Source: an uncultured Eubacteriales bacterium (GTDB lineage Bacteria > Bacillota > Clostridia > Oscillospirales > Acutalibacteraceae). From it: DNA of 64,000 bases. This document shows positions 47,084-56,112 of this stretch, one piece after another. The notes beneath the pieces were generated by a model. It ran no database searches. It saw only the letters and a list, made by a program, of their open reading frames with translations, and was not told the origin of the DNA. Numbering within the stretch: position 1 is the stretch's first letter; every line of letters begins with the position of its first letter. The stretch covers positions 193,116 to 257,115 of the forward strand of contig CAKSYX010000001.1 in NCBI GenBank assembly GCA_934525065.1, given 5' to 3'. Position numbers and translations under genes: made by a program.

Positions 47084-47194
47084 GTGTTTTCAGAAGTTTT
47101 TTGAAAAACTTTGACAATGGGCAGGTCATCTGTTTCTTCGATCGCTGTTTGAAGCTGCTTTGTCCAAAATTATGCAGCGATGAAACCACAGTCG

Positions 47195-48829
47195 TTATTT
47201 TTTGACAGCAGTTTTAAAATATACATACTCCCCTCCCGGAGAAAACACAACGCCCGAAACGCCTTTTGCAAGGGCAAAATTGCCCTGACTCTTGTAGATC
47301 GGAACCAAAACGGCACTGTTGAGAAGGAACTGTTCGCAACCCTGAAGCGCGGTCAGGAACTCTCTTTCTCCGTTAGCGGCTCCCAGTTTTTCAACAAGCT
47401 TATCATACTCTTTTGAAATGAAAAACGAAAAGTTGCTCTTGCCGGATGATGAAAAAGTACTGAGAACATTGAGCGCAGTGTCTCCTGAAAAAGAAACATC
47501 CGAAAAAGCAAGCTGGTAGTCACCGGATTTAATGCGACTGCCGAGAGTTACCTCGTCGGCAACCTCAACGGTGATACTGCACTTTACACCAAAAACCTGT
47601 TGCCATTTCTGCATTACCTTTCTGACGTTTAGCTCATTATCAGAATCGCAAAGTACCTTCAGTTCAACGGTGTCAAGACCTGTTGTTTTCTGAAAACTGC
47701 TAAAATACTTGCTCGCAGTATTAACGTTTTCCTCAATCTGTTTCGGAAGCGCGACCCTTTTTCTGAAGGCTGCCCCTGCGGCAATACAGGTATCGGGAAC
47801 GATTCCGTCGGCTGCTTTATTTCCCGTGCCGCTTATGAACTGACTTTTTTCAAGGGAATATGCAAGAGCAAGACGAAGATATTTGTTTTGAAGAAGCTCA
47901 TCCGAGCAATTGAACAAAAACGAATAGCATGAATTGTCAAAGCCGAGAATGGTAATTCCTTTTTTATTTGAGAGTACCTTTGCCTGAGCGTTACTGACAG
48001 GAGACACTTCATAAGTTCCGTTTTCGACTTTGTCGCCTCTTGCGTTCTTCTCGTTGTTGAAGGAAAAATAAACGGAAGACGGCATCACAAGTGATGCAGA
48101 GTGGTATTCGTCGTTTTTTTTCGCAGTAATTGCCGTTCCGTCAGTCCAGTTGGAAATATAAAACGGCCCATTTGAAATAATATACGTCTGTGAAAGGCAG
48201 TACCTGCCCTTTGTCATTTCAAAAAACTTTTCGTTACACGGAACACAGGCAGGATACGTCAGAACGGCCGGAAAATCGGCATCGGGCGTTTCAAGCTCGA
48301 TAACAAGCGTATAATCATCTTTGGCGTACACGCCGAGGTTTTCCGCGGAAAGCTGCTTTTTGTTCACTTTTTTTGCATTTTTGATGTTCATGATCAGCTC
48401 AGCGTACTGTGAACCGGTGTCGCTGTCTGCAAGTCGTCTGAAAGTGAAAACATAGTCGGCGGCCTTAACCGAGGTGTCAAAACTTTTAAGCTCATCCTCT
48501 TCAAAAAGCGTCCTCGCCGCACGCGGCACAAGCCATTTTGCGTCCTTGCGCAGTTTGAATGTATACACCAAACGGTTAACAGAAACTTCATAGCTTTCAC
48601 AGCCGGCAGGAACAATTCTTCCATCGGCATCATATGTCAGAAGTCCCTCAAAGCAGTTTTGAATTATATTGGCAGCACCGCTGTCTGAAACAATTTGCGG
48701 ATCAAGGTATTGAGGTTCGTTATCAATAGGAAAAACTATCTGTTCTCCGGAGCCGTCTGACGAACAACCCGAAAAAACCGAAGCCAAAAGCAAAACGGTC
48801 AGCAAAACTGCCAAAGTACGTTTAATCAT
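47195..48829 (-). CDS. Oligopeptide-type ABC transporter substrate-binding lipoprotein
   Basis: A 544-residue family 5 solute-binding protein (SBP_bac_5). The lipobox ASVFSGCSS anchors Cys near 22. DNEPQYLDPQIVSDSGAANIIQNCFEGLL is the typical N-terminal motif, YTFKLRKDAKW and PDADFPAVLTYP the middle, and a ligand region follows. No permease or ATPase genes are adjacent, so it is an orphan binding protein that may serve a transporter encoded elsewhere; its ligand is probably a peptide. It lies divergent from rmuC. Confidence 0.92.
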   Translation of the reverse strand: MIKRTLAVLLTVLLLASVFSGCSSDGSGEQIVFPIDNEPQYLDPQIVSDSGAANIIQNCFEGLLTYDADGRIVPAGCESYEVSVNRLVYTFKLRKDAKWLVPRAARTLFEEDELKSFDTSVKAADYVFTFRRLADSDTGSQYAELIMNIKNAKKVNKKQLSAENLGVYAKDDYTLVIELETPDADFPAVLTYPACVPCNEKFFEMTKGRYCLSQTYIISNGPFYISNWTDGTAITAKKNDEYHSASLVMPSSVYFSFNNEKNARGDKVENGTYEVSPVSNAQAKVLSNKKGITILGFDNSCYSFLFNCSDELLQNKYLRLALAYSLEKSQFISGTGNKAADGIVPDTCIAAGAAFRKRVALPKQIEENVNTASKYFSSFQKTTGLDTVELKVLCDSDNELNVRKVMQKWQQVFGVKCSITVEVADEVTLGSRIKSGDYQLAFSDVSFSGDTALNVLSTFSSSGKSNFSFFISKEYDKLVEKLGAANGEREFLTALQGCEQFLLNSAVLVPIYKSQGNFALAKGVSGVVFSPGGEYVYFKTAVKK

Positions 48830-48922
48830 TTTTTATTCAGTCCTTATATTTATTTCTAAAATTTAAACAATACATGCAAATAAACATGTTATACTATCAA
48901 AAAATATGCAAAGGGGAATTCT

Positions 48923-50188
48923 ATGAGCCTGCCTTTACTTTACGCTTTAATTGCGATTACTATTATTATAAACGCTGTCACCTTGATTTTAATGATTGTC
49001 AGGAACAATAGGAAAGATTATGAGCAGTTGGCCACCGAGAATGAAAAAATTGTTGGAAAAATTGACCTCGCACTGAAGGAAAATGCGCAAAGCGTCAGAG
49101 AAGAATTCAGCCGCAGCCGAATTGAAAACGCTCAGGCACAAACTGCCCAACGTCAGGAGTTGAGCCTTGCTGTTTCCGGAATGACGGAAAAGCTTGAAAA
49201 AATGATTCATGATAATTACGAATTCAACGCAAAAGTTACGGCTGCAATTTCTCAAAGTCTGACCCAAATTCGCACGGAAAACAGCGAAAAGCTTGAAAAA
49301 ATTCGCCTGACGGTTGACGAAAAATTGAACGAAACGCTCACAAAACGGCTCGATTCCTCCTTCAGAACAGTCAGCGAACAACTTGAAAACGTTTATAAAT
49401 CACTCGGTGAGATGAAAGTTCTTTCAAGCGGCGTCACAGAAAACGTAACTTTCCTCAACAGAATACTCACAAATGTGAAAGCGCGTGGAACGTGGGCTGA
49501 GGTTCAGCTTGAAGGACTTCTTGAGCAGACCATTCCCTCGATGTTCGTCAAAAACTATTCACCAAACAACACACGCGAGGTTGTGGAGTTTGCCGTTAAA
49601 ATTCCGTCCAACGACGAAAAGAACAGTTTTATATATTTACCCATAGACTCAAAATTTCCGGTCGAAGATTATATCCGCCTTTGCTCCGCCGCCGACAGCG
49701 GAGACGCAAGCGGCGTTGAAAGCGCAAGAAAAGCACTTGAAACAAGAGTTATTAATCAGGCCAAGGACGTCAAAAAATACATAAACGAGCCGGCAACAAC
49801 GCCGTTTGCAATAATGTACCTTGCAACAGAGGGACTTTACAGTGAAATCATAGGCTCGCACAACGGAATTGCAGAGAGATGCCAAAACGAGTTTCACGTC
49901 ATGATTGCCGGTCCTTCAACAATAACCGCCCTGCTCAATTCACTTTCGGTCGGCTTCCGTGCCATGGCAATTAACGAGAAGGCCAAGGAAATACGCGCAC
50001 TTCTTGCTGCGGCGAAAACTCAATATGAAAAATTCGGCGTTGTACTCGAAAAAGCAAGGAAAAAAATTGACGAAGCCGGAAAAACACTTGACGATGCGCA
50101 AAGCCGGAACGTACAGATTCAAAAAAAGCTTCGCTCTGTTGAAGAAATCGACCAGACAGAAGCGGAAAAGCTCCTTGAAATTGAATAA
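48923..50188 (+). CDS. rmuC: DNA recombination protein RmuC
   Basis: A 421-residue RmuC family protein. Residues 4-26 are an N-terminal membrane helix, followed by a long coiled coil (about 35-160) and the RmuC nuclease-like core with GTWAEVQLEGLLEQTIPSMFVKNY, PIDSKFPVEDYIRL and MYLATEGLYSEI. RmuC limits DNA inversions and is thought to be a nuclease. Normal length. RBS AAAGGGG, followed by a terminator. Confidence 0.93.
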   Translation: MSLPLLYALIAITIIINAVTLILMIVRNNRKDYEQLATENEKIVGKIDLALKENAQSVREEFSRSRIENAQAQTAQRQELSLAVSGMTEKLEKMIHDNYEFNAKVTAAISQSLTQIRTENSEKLEKIRLTVDEKLNETLTKRLDSSFRTVSEQLENVYKSLGEMKVLSSGVTENVTFLNRILTNVKARGTWAEVQLEGLLEQTIPSMFVKNYSPNNTREVVEFAVKIPSNDEKNSFIYLPIDSKFPVEDYIRLCSAADSGDASGVESARKALETRVINQAKDVKKYINEPATTPFAIMYLATEGLYSEIIGSHNGIAERCQNEFHVMIAGPSTITALLNSLSVGFRAMAINEKAKEIRALLAAAKTQYEKFGVVLEKARKKIDEAGKTLDDAQSRNVQIQKKLRSVEEIDQTEAEKLLEIE

Positions 50189-50200
50189 CACAGCATTAAA

Positions 50201-50237
50201 AACAGCAGAGGTGACCGGGCCTCTGTTGTTTTTTTGC
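50201..50237 (+). terminator. Terminator of rmuC
   Basis: AACAGCAGAGG / CCTCTGTTGTT stem (one mismatch) followed by seven T. Confidence 0.75.
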
Positions 50238-50407
50238 TTAAGCCGAGTTGAGTCGAAACCCCAATGCGGTTTTTAAAGGCTAATTTCCGTCGATACTGCG
50301 TCAAAACGATTCGCAATACGTCAGCATTACTCACCTTTTTGCCTTGTCTCGACAAAAATTGGCTCTTGAAAAACTGCACTGTGTTTCATTTATCTCGACT
50401 AAAGGGC

Positions 50408-50461
50408 TTGACATTCTTGCTCTAATGTGTTAGAGTAATAATGTACTCTATTGCATTAGAG
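50408..50461 (+). promoter_or_regulatory. blaI-blaR promoter with two tandem palindromic operators
   Basis: TTGACA, 17 bases, TAGAGT. Two 16-bp palindromes, CTCTAATGTGTTAGAG (50420-50435) and CTCTATTGCATTAGAG (50446-50461), are spaced 26 bases centre to centre; the first covers the -10 and the second the probable transcription start. This is the arrangement expected for autoregulation by a BlaI/MecI dimer repressor, although the sequence differs from the Bacillus and Staphylococcus bla operators. Confidence 0.8.
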
Positions 50462-50571
50462 TGAGCGAAGAGATACTAAACACTCATTCAATTGTCAATT
50501 TGCCCTGCAAGGCCGATGCAGGACAGCAAAAACAGACACAGTGCTTTGTCAGCCGGAAAGGAGAATTTATT

Positions 50572-50943
50572 ATGGACACACCTAAAGTTTTTGAAAGCGA
50601 ATACCGTTTTTGTTTGATTTTATGGGAGCATGAACCGATAAAAAGCAGTGAGCTTGTAAAGCTTTGCAAAGAAAAGCTCGGCTGGAAGCCAACAACGACC
50701 TATACCGTCATCAAACGCCTTTCACAGCGCGGAGTTTTGAAAAATGAAAACACCGTTGTCACTTCTCTTGTGAACAAGGACGATGTTCAGGCCGCCGAAA
50801 TTGATGATATGGTTGAAAAAAAGTTTGAAGGTTCTATACCCGCGTTTATTGCTGCTTTCACAAGGCACCAAAAGCTCTCTGAAAAAGAGATTGACGAGGT
50901 TCAGCAAATGATCGACCGATTCAGAAAGGAGAATATGCAATGA
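50572..50943 (+). CDS. BlaI/MecI-family transcriptional repressor
   Basis: A 123-residue repressor. The N-terminal winged helix (KVFESEYRFCLILWEHEPIKSSELVKLCKEKLGWKPTTTYTVIKRLSQRGVL) is the BlaI fold, followed by the dimerisation region with LVNKDDVQAAEIDDMVEKKFEG, which contains the site typically cleaved by BlaR. The ATG at 50572 has AAAGGAG; a longer frame upstream starts in the operator region. It is coupled to the M56 gene by a 4-base overlap. Confidence 0.93.
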   Translation: MDTPKVFESEYRFCLILWEHEPIKSSELVKLCKEKLGWKPTTTYTVIKRLSQRGVLKNENTVVTSLVNKDDVQAAEIDDMVEKKFEGSIPAFIAAFTRHQKLSEKEIDEVQQMIDRFRKENMQ

Positions 50944-52625
50944 CTGAAGCTTTTTTGAAGATCGTAAACATGGGAATCTCCGGAAGCTGGATAATACTCG
51001 CGGTACTGCTGCTGCGTTTTGTTTTGAAAAGAGCACCTAAATGGGTTCGCGTCCTGCTTTGGGGCGTTGTAGCTATTCGCCTCATTTGTCCTTTCACCAT
51101 CGAAAGTGCGGTAAGCCTGATTCCAAGCGCAGAAACTGTCAGCCCTGAGATTATTACCGGCGAAACTGTTGGTATAAACAGCGGTATCCCCTTCATCAAC
51201 AATGCTGTAAGCTCTGCCGTAAGCAATGCAGCCTTCGGAAATACCGCAGCTAATATAAATCAATTTAAAATAGTCCTGCCGATCCTTGCGGCTGTTTGGT
51301 TCGCCGGAATAGCGGCAATGCTGATTTACCTTATAATAAGCTGCCTGCGCATCAGGAGAAAGACAGAAACTGCCGTACTCCTAAGGAACAACATTTTTCA
51401 GAGCAAAAGTGTTGCTTCACCCTTTGTTTTTGGAATCATCAAGCCTAAAATTTATTTGCCATTCGGTATCGGAGAGCAGAATTTAGAGAGTGTTACAGCA
51501 CACGAAGAAACGCATATCAAACGAAAGGACCACCTTTGGAAACCACTGGGATTTCTCCTCCTTGCTGTCTACTGGTTTAATCCCCTGATGTGGCTTTCAT
51601 ATGTACTGCTGTGCAAAGATATTGAGCTTGCCTGTGACGAAAGGGTAATCAAAGACCTATCGGCCGAACAGCGTGCGAATTATTCGCAGTCGCTCCTGAC
51701 TTTGAGCGTAAACAGACGAATGATCGACGCCTGTCCTCTCGCCTTCGGCGAAACGGGAGTAAAAAGCCGTGTGAAGTCTGTTCTGAACTATAAGAGACCT
51801 GCGTTTTGGGTAATAATCGTTGCAATAACTGCAAGCATTGTGACTGCCATGTGTTTTCTGACAAGCCCGAGAACGGGTCTGAGCGATGAGCTTTCGCTAT
51901 TCATTGACTGCGAAATCACAAACCATTGCTCAACAGATGAATCTGACGGCAGCTTCTCGGTTGTGGCACACAAAGTGTTCGGAACTGAAAAAGCCGGCAG
52001 AAAAACAACCGTATATATACTGGCAATGTATCAGGAATACAGCCTGAAAAATAATGCAATAGAGGTTGATTACGCCTTTGTATCACCGATTGCTGTTACC
52101 GTGAATCAAACAGGCAGGCACGGTCACTATAAGCTTGTTGAGTATTGGGAACCGGGAGAAGGTTCGGAATATGCAGCTGATATCAAAGAAAAATTTCCGC
52201 TGCGGCTGCAGCATAAGGCCTTTAACATCCAAAAATATTCCGATGAGCTTCAAATTTCATGCTTTCAAAAGGCCGCTGAGTACTTCGGAATAAACAACGC
52301 CGAACCTTCAATTATAAAGACCTACAACGCCACGCCGACTGAAGAGATTTCTCAAAAAATCGAAAACGAGGAATTCATAATTACAAAAACTTATTCAAGA
52401 AAGTCAGACGGAATGTGGACAATCGGTGACAACGAATACAAATATCGTCTTGAAATTACGGGCAGGATGTCGAACGCGGCAAAAAACGTCACCTTCCTTG
52501 TTTTAAGCAACAGTAAAGACATAACATTTGACCAATGCTGGCGCGCATTCGGTTTCAGCAGTCAGTCCGAAGACTACTTCAAATCGGATTACGCTGTTAT
52601 TGTCGGCAACAGACTGTTTGCATAA
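50940..52625 (+). CDS. BlaR1/M56-family membrane metalloprotease sensor with an atypical sensor domain
   Basis: A 561-residue membrane protein. Four transmembrane helices lie in the first 310 residues (about 10-30, 35-55, 115-137 and 290-310). The M56 zinc motif is HEETH near 188 within VTAHEETHIKRKDHLWK, and CKDIELACDERVIKDL is the second conserved block. The outer C-terminal 250 residues are not a penicillin-binding domain: I find no STxK or SxN pattern there, so this is not a classic beta-lactam sensor. That domain, with its two EEFIITKTYSRKSDGMWT-type segments, is of unknown specificity. It presumably cleaves its BlaI partner on induction. Confidence 0.88.
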   Translation: MTEAFLKIVNMGISGSWIILAVLLLRFVLKRAPKWVRVLLWGVVAIRLICPFTIESAVSLIPSAETVSPEIITGETVGINSGIPFINNAVSSAVSNAAFGNTAANINQFKIVLPILAAVWFAGIAAMLIYLIISCLRIRRKTETAVLLRNNIFQSKSVASPFVFGIIKPKIYLPFGIGEQNLESVTAHEETHIKRKDHLWKPLGFLLLAVYWFNPLMWLSYVLLCKDIELACDERVIKDLSAEQRANYSQSLLTLSVNRRMIDACPLAFGETGVKSRVKSVLNYKRPAFWVIIVAITASIVTAMCFLTSPRTGLSDELSLFIDCEITNHCSTDESDGSFSVVAHKVFGTEKAGRKTTVYILAMYQEYSLKNNAIEVDYAFVSPIAVTVNQTGRHGHYKLVEYWEPGEGSEYAADIKEKFPLRLQHKAFNIQKYSDELQISCFQKAAEYFGINNAEPSIIKTYNATPTEEISQKIENEEFIITKTYSRKSDGMWTIGDNEYKYRLEITGRMSNAAKNVTFLVLSNSKDITFDQCWRAFGFSSQSEDYFKSDYAVIVGNRLFA

Positions 52626-52632
52626 GTTCATA

Positions 52633-52667
52633 CGGACTGTCGCGGAAAAGCGGCAGTTCGTCTTTGT
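52633..52667 (+). terminator. Hairpin after the M56 gene
   Basis: 11-bp stem with two G-U pairs (CGGACTGTCGC / GCGGCAGTTCG) followed by TCTTTGTTT. Probably a weak terminator. Confidence 0.5.
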
Positions 52668-52729
52668 TTGGCTAACCCATACACCCCTTTCTTTTTCAAA
52701 ACATAAACTGAAGGGAAAGGAGGTGTACC

Positions 52730-53602
52730 ATGTCAAATTATCTCATATATCCGACAAAAATTATGCGTATAACCCAGACCTACCTCGGAAAAACTTCGCA
52801 CTATCCTCACACGACCGGAACACCGAAGGATTACCCGTTTGACGAAGCAGGGGCGGACGGCGGACGCGACTGGCTGTATTGCCCATGTGACGAGATGAAG
52901 CTTATTCGCATTTACGGAGTCGGCAACGGCGGAACCAACACAATTTGGCTCCAGTCAACAGCAAAGGTCGATTTTGCCGATTCAACATCGGATTACTTCA
53001 CGATGCAGGTGACACACCCGGAGGATGCAGATTTAAAAAGGCTTTCTGTTGGGCAAACGTTCAAGCGCGGAGAAAAGATCTGCCGCGAGGGCAGTGACGG
53101 CGCAACGGGCAACCACCTTCACATCAGCGGCGGAAAAGGCACAATGTCCGGCAACGGCTGGGCACTCAACTCAAACAGGAAATGGGTTTTGACGACCACA
53201 AACAAAGCGTTCAAACCGGAAAAGCTCTTCTTTCTCGACCCGACTTTCACAAAGGTTGACAGCAGCGCCGGACTGAGCTTTAAAAAGCTCAGAAAAAAGG
53301 AAGAAAATAAGGAAGAACGCAAAGGAAGCAGCAGCACAAAAAATCAAAGCAAGTATAAAACCGGCAACTATCGCGTTACGGACGCCAGTGTTTTGAATGT
53401 TCGGACGGGGGCGGGAACAAAGTACCCATATCTGAAGTTTGATGAGCTGACCAAAAACGCGCAAAAGCAGGTGCTGACTATACTCGGCGGAAAGGTCAAC
53501 GGCTACGTCAGAGGTACGGAATTCACGGTTACTAAAGTCAGCGGAAAATGGGGCAAAACCCCTTCGGGCTGGGTATACCTTGAATACTGCACTAAGCTTT
53601 GA
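52730..53602 (+). CDS. M23-type peptidoglycan hydrolase with C-terminal SH3 domain, no signal peptide
   Basis: A 290-residue protein. The N-terminal half (1-160) is a LytM/M23-like domain; the GNHLHIS motif near residue 126 supplies the HxH zinc ligands and the first His/Asp pair may be in GADGGRDW. A Lys/Glu/Ser-rich linker (about 185-215) joins an SH3b domain (GNYRVTDASVLNVRTGAGTKYPYL...WVYLEYC). There is no signal peptide or membrane helix, as in phage endolysins, yet no holin or other phage gene is adjacent. RBS AAAGGAGGT is very strong. It may be released by lysis or be a prophage relic. Confidence 0.82.
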   Translation: MSNYLIYPTKIMRITQTYLGKTSHYPHTTGTPKDYPFDEAGADGGRDWLYCPCDEMKLIRIYGVGNGGTNTIWLQSTAKVDFADSTSDYFTMQVTHPEDADLKRLSVGQTFKRGEKICREGSDGATGNHLHISGGKGTMSGNGWALNSNRKWVLTTTNKAFKPEKLFFLDPTFTKVDSSAGLSFKKLRKKEENKEERKGSSSTKNQSKYKTGNYRVTDASVLNVRTGAGTKYPYLKFDELTKNAQKQVLTILGGKVNGYVRGTEFTVTKVSGKWGKTPSGWVYLEYCTKL

Positions 53603-53620
53603 CTAAGCTGTTATGAACAC

Positions 53621-53653
53621 AAAAAGGAACTGTTGCGGCAGTTCCTTTTTGTT
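53621..53653 (+). terminator. Terminator of the M23 hydrolase gene
   Basis: 12-bp stem AAAAAGGAACTG / CAGTTCCTTTTT followed by GTTAAG; it lies between convergent genes. Confidence 0.75.
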
Positions 53654-53676
53654 AAGTATAAAAGTGCTAAACAGGC

Positions 53677-54294
53677 TTATGTAATTTTTTCGCGGACAAT
53701 CATCAGAACGCCGCTTTCAACGGAAATCACGGCTTTTTTGCCGATAAATTCATTACTGACACCGAGCGGGAAGGAAGAGGTCAGAACGCCGTTATCAAGA
53801 GAATATTTCAAACCTTTTTCGGTGACGCCTTCCGAACTGTCAGAAAGAGAGAACACCGAAACAGTACCCTTTTCGTTTTCAGAAAACTCAAGTGATGAAT
53901 TTTTCAAGACCGTTACCGTTTCGCGCGGCGAATGGAGTGTACATTCAATATTTCTTTCCGCAAGGTACTTGAGCAGCTGGATGTTTGCAAAAGTGTGATC
54001 GAGCCTTCCGCCGAGCGCACCAAAAATCACAAAGCTCTTATAGCCGCGCTCAATTCCGCAGGTCAAGGCAAGAAAAGTATCAGTTTCGTCTTTTACGGCC
54101 GGATGAAGTTCAATATTATCAAACCGAGGAATTTCTCCGAGCGAATCAAAGTCGCCGACAACAAGGTCGGGAACTATTGAATTTTCAAGTGCTTTTTTGT
54201 ATCCTGCGTCCGCGCAGATTATATAGTCGCCATCATTCTTTTTGATCTCAATTTTCCCTGTTTCGCCGGCGGAAATGATATAGCATAAATTCAT
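53677..54294 (-). CDS. thiN: Thiamine pyrophosphokinase
   Basis: A 205-residue TPK. The N-terminal catalytic half has CYIISAGETG, ICADAGYKKALENS, LVVGDFDSLGEIP, ETDTFLALTCGIERG and IFGALGGRLDHTFANIQLL, all standard TPK motifs; the C-terminal half is the beta-sandwich with FSLSDSSEGVTEKGLKY and GVSNEF. It makes thiamine diphosphate from thiamine and ATP, the cofactor used by IolD in this window. The ATG at 54294 follows GGAGG. Confidence 0.95.
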   Translation of the reverse strand: MNLCYIISAGETGKIEIKKNDGDYIICADAGYKKALENSIVPDLVVGDFDSLGEIPRFDNIELHPAVKDETDTFLALTCGIERGYKSFVIFGALGGRLDHTFANIQLLKYLAERNIECTLHSPRETVTVLKNSSLEFSENEKGTVSVFSLSDSSEGVTEKGLKYSLDNGVLTSSFPLGVSNEFIGKKAVISVESGVLMIVREKIT

Positions 54295-54415
54295 CAAAAG
54301 ACCTCCGTTCCGTTGAAATTATAGCACACGCCACTTACCTTTTCAAGTGCAGCCTAACACATATCCCGCAAATGAAAAAGCATATTCTATACTAAAAAAC
54401 AAAGGGTGTGGCCGA

Positions 54416-56062
54416 ATGGAAAAAGTTCTTGCCTTTTTTGAGAAAATAGCCTCGGCAGTCTGGGGTCTGCCGACAATTCTTTTGCTCGTTGCCGTCGGAA
54501 TCTTTTACACTGTTAAGCTGAGATTCTTTCAGTTCAGCCATGTGAAGCTCTGGCTTTCAAACACACTTTTCGCCATTTTCAAAAAAGGCGGCGTCAGAGA
54601 TCAGAGAAGCCAAAGCACCCTGTCTCAGTTTCAGGCAATGTCAACCACGCTCGCCGCAACAATAGGCACGGGTAATATTGCCGGCGTTGCAGCCGCAATT
54701 GCAGCAGGCGGCCCCGGTGCGGTTTTCTGGATGTGGCTGTGTTCGCTTATTTCAATGATGACGAGCTACGCCGAAAACCTGCTCGGAATTTTTTACCGCT
54801 TCAAGGGTGCTGACGGTGAATGGTGCGGCGGCCCGATGTACTATATCAGAGACGGGCTTTCAAAAAGCAGGTTCACTTCAAAGCTTGGCAATGTGCTTGC
54901 GTATGCTTTCTCTTTCTTTACCCTGCTCGCCTCCTTCGGAATCGGCAACATGAGCCAGTCAAATTCGATTTCGGTCGTGTTTTCCTCCTCGATGAACATT
55001 TCCCCGCACATAACAGGTGCAATTATAGCGGTAGTAACGCTCATTGCAATCGGCGGCGGTGTTTCGCGTATCGGAGCGATAGCCGAAAAGCTGGTTCCGT
55101 TTATGGCTTTGTTTTACATTTCCGCTTCCCTCTACATAATTTTTTCAAATGCAAAAAGTACGCCGCTTGTTTTTTCTTCAATTTTTTCCAATGCGTTTTC
55201 CATTCGTTCGGCCGCAGGAGGAATAGGCGGAGCGGTCATCGGGAAATGTATTTCCGTCGGCTTCAAACGCGGCGTTTTTTCAAATGAAGCCGGACTCGGC
55301 TCAACGGTTCTCGTCGGCTCATCTTCGAATGTAAAAGAGCCTGCCGTTCAGGGAATGTGGGGTATTTTTCAGGTTTTTGTTGACACAACGGTTATCTGCA
55401 CCATAACGGCTTTTGTTCTGCTTTCAACCTCTGTGAACGCCGTTCCCCTCAAAACAGCGCTTGAAAACCTGACAGAAAACCCGCAATACATCATGCTCGA
55501 TGAAACGAAAGACCGCGCCCTCTCCGTTCCCCTTTCGGATACACACGAAAACGCTGTTTATACCCTGAACTCTGACAACAAAATTGTTAAGGGAAACAAA
55601 TTAACATATATAAATATCATGTCTGTCCGCAGTTCAAAAAACGGTTCTGCTCCCGCAATCATTCTTGAAGAAGTTGAGGGTGCCGCTTTGGTTACACTGG
55701 CGTTCAACAGCGTTTTCGGAAAATGGGCGGACGTTATTCTCGCGGTTTCGGTTGCCCTTTTCGCCTTTTCAACTATCATCGGCTGGTCATTCTACGGAAT
55801 GAAAAGCATTGACTTCATTTTCGGCAAAGGCAAACGCAAGCTGTATATCATTATTTTCAGCCTTCTCGGCTTTTTGGGCGCAGTTGCAAAACTTGACCTT
55901 GTCTGGTGCATTTCGGACATTTTTAACGGTCTAATGGCTATACCGAATCTCTTCGGCGTTGTTCTGCTTTCAAAGGATGTTGTCAGTGTGACGAGCAACT
56001 ACCTAAGAAGGCTAAATGGAGAAAAGGTCGCTGCGCTTTTAAACATTCACGGCGAATATTGA
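54416..56062 (+). CDS. Sodium:alanine symporter (AGCS family) with extra loop
   Basis: A 548-residue transporter with about ten helices. The AGCS signatures are TLAATIGTGNIAGVAAAIAAGGPGAVFWMW and FKRGVFSNEAGLGSTVLVGS. Typical members have 440-480 residues; here an extra hydrophilic stretch of about 75 residues (about 345-425, ENLTENPQYIMLDETKDRALSVP...APAIILEEVEGAALV) lies between the helix ending TAFVLLST and the one starting TLAFNSVFGKW. The insert is probably exposed. It imports alanine or glycine with sodium. The ATG at 54416 follows AAAGGG; an earlier start at 54347 has no site. Confidence 0.9.
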   Translation: MEKVLAFFEKIASAVWGLPTILLLVAVGIFYTVKLRFFQFSHVKLWLSNTLFAIFKKGGVRDQRSQSTLSQFQAMSTTLAATIGTGNIAGVAAAIAAGGPGAVFWMWLCSLISMMTSYAENLLGIFYRFKGADGEWCGGPMYYIRDGLSKSRFTSKLGNVLAYAFSFFTLLASFGIGNMSQSNSISVVFSSSMNISPHITGAIIAVVTLIAIGGGVSRIGAIAEKLVPFMALFYISASLYIIFSNAKSTPLVFSSIFSNAFSIRSAAGGIGGAVIGKCISVGFKRGVFSNEAGLGSTVLVGSSSNVKEPAVQGMWGIFQVFVDTTVICTITAFVLLSTSVNAVPLKTALENLTENPQYIMLDETKDRALSVPLSDTHENAVYTLNSDNKIVKGNKLTYINIMSVRSSKNGSAPAIILEEVEGAALVTLAFNSVFGKWADVILAVSVALFAFSTIIGWSFYGMKSIDFIFGKGKRKLYIIIFSLLGFLGAVAKLDLVWCISDIFNGLMAIPNLFGVVLLSKDVVSVTSNYLRRLNGEKVAALLNIHGEY

Positions 56063-56112
56063 TTTTTTGTCTGTAAGGGAGTATAATCTGAGACAAGAAA
56101 ACGAAAGGATAT

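Noticed and set aside
50940..52625. Beta-lactam resistance sensor BlaR1/MecR1 proper
   Set aside because: The outer domain lacks STxK/SxN/KTG motifs, and no beta-lactamase or PBP2a gene follows.
52730..53602. Prophage remnant around the M23-SH3 gene
   Set aside because: No holin, integrase, portal or tail genes within several kilobases; base composition is like the neighbours.
54295..54415. TPP riboswitch near thiN
   Set aside because: The intergenic region is too short and lacks the CTGAGA and related conserved segments.
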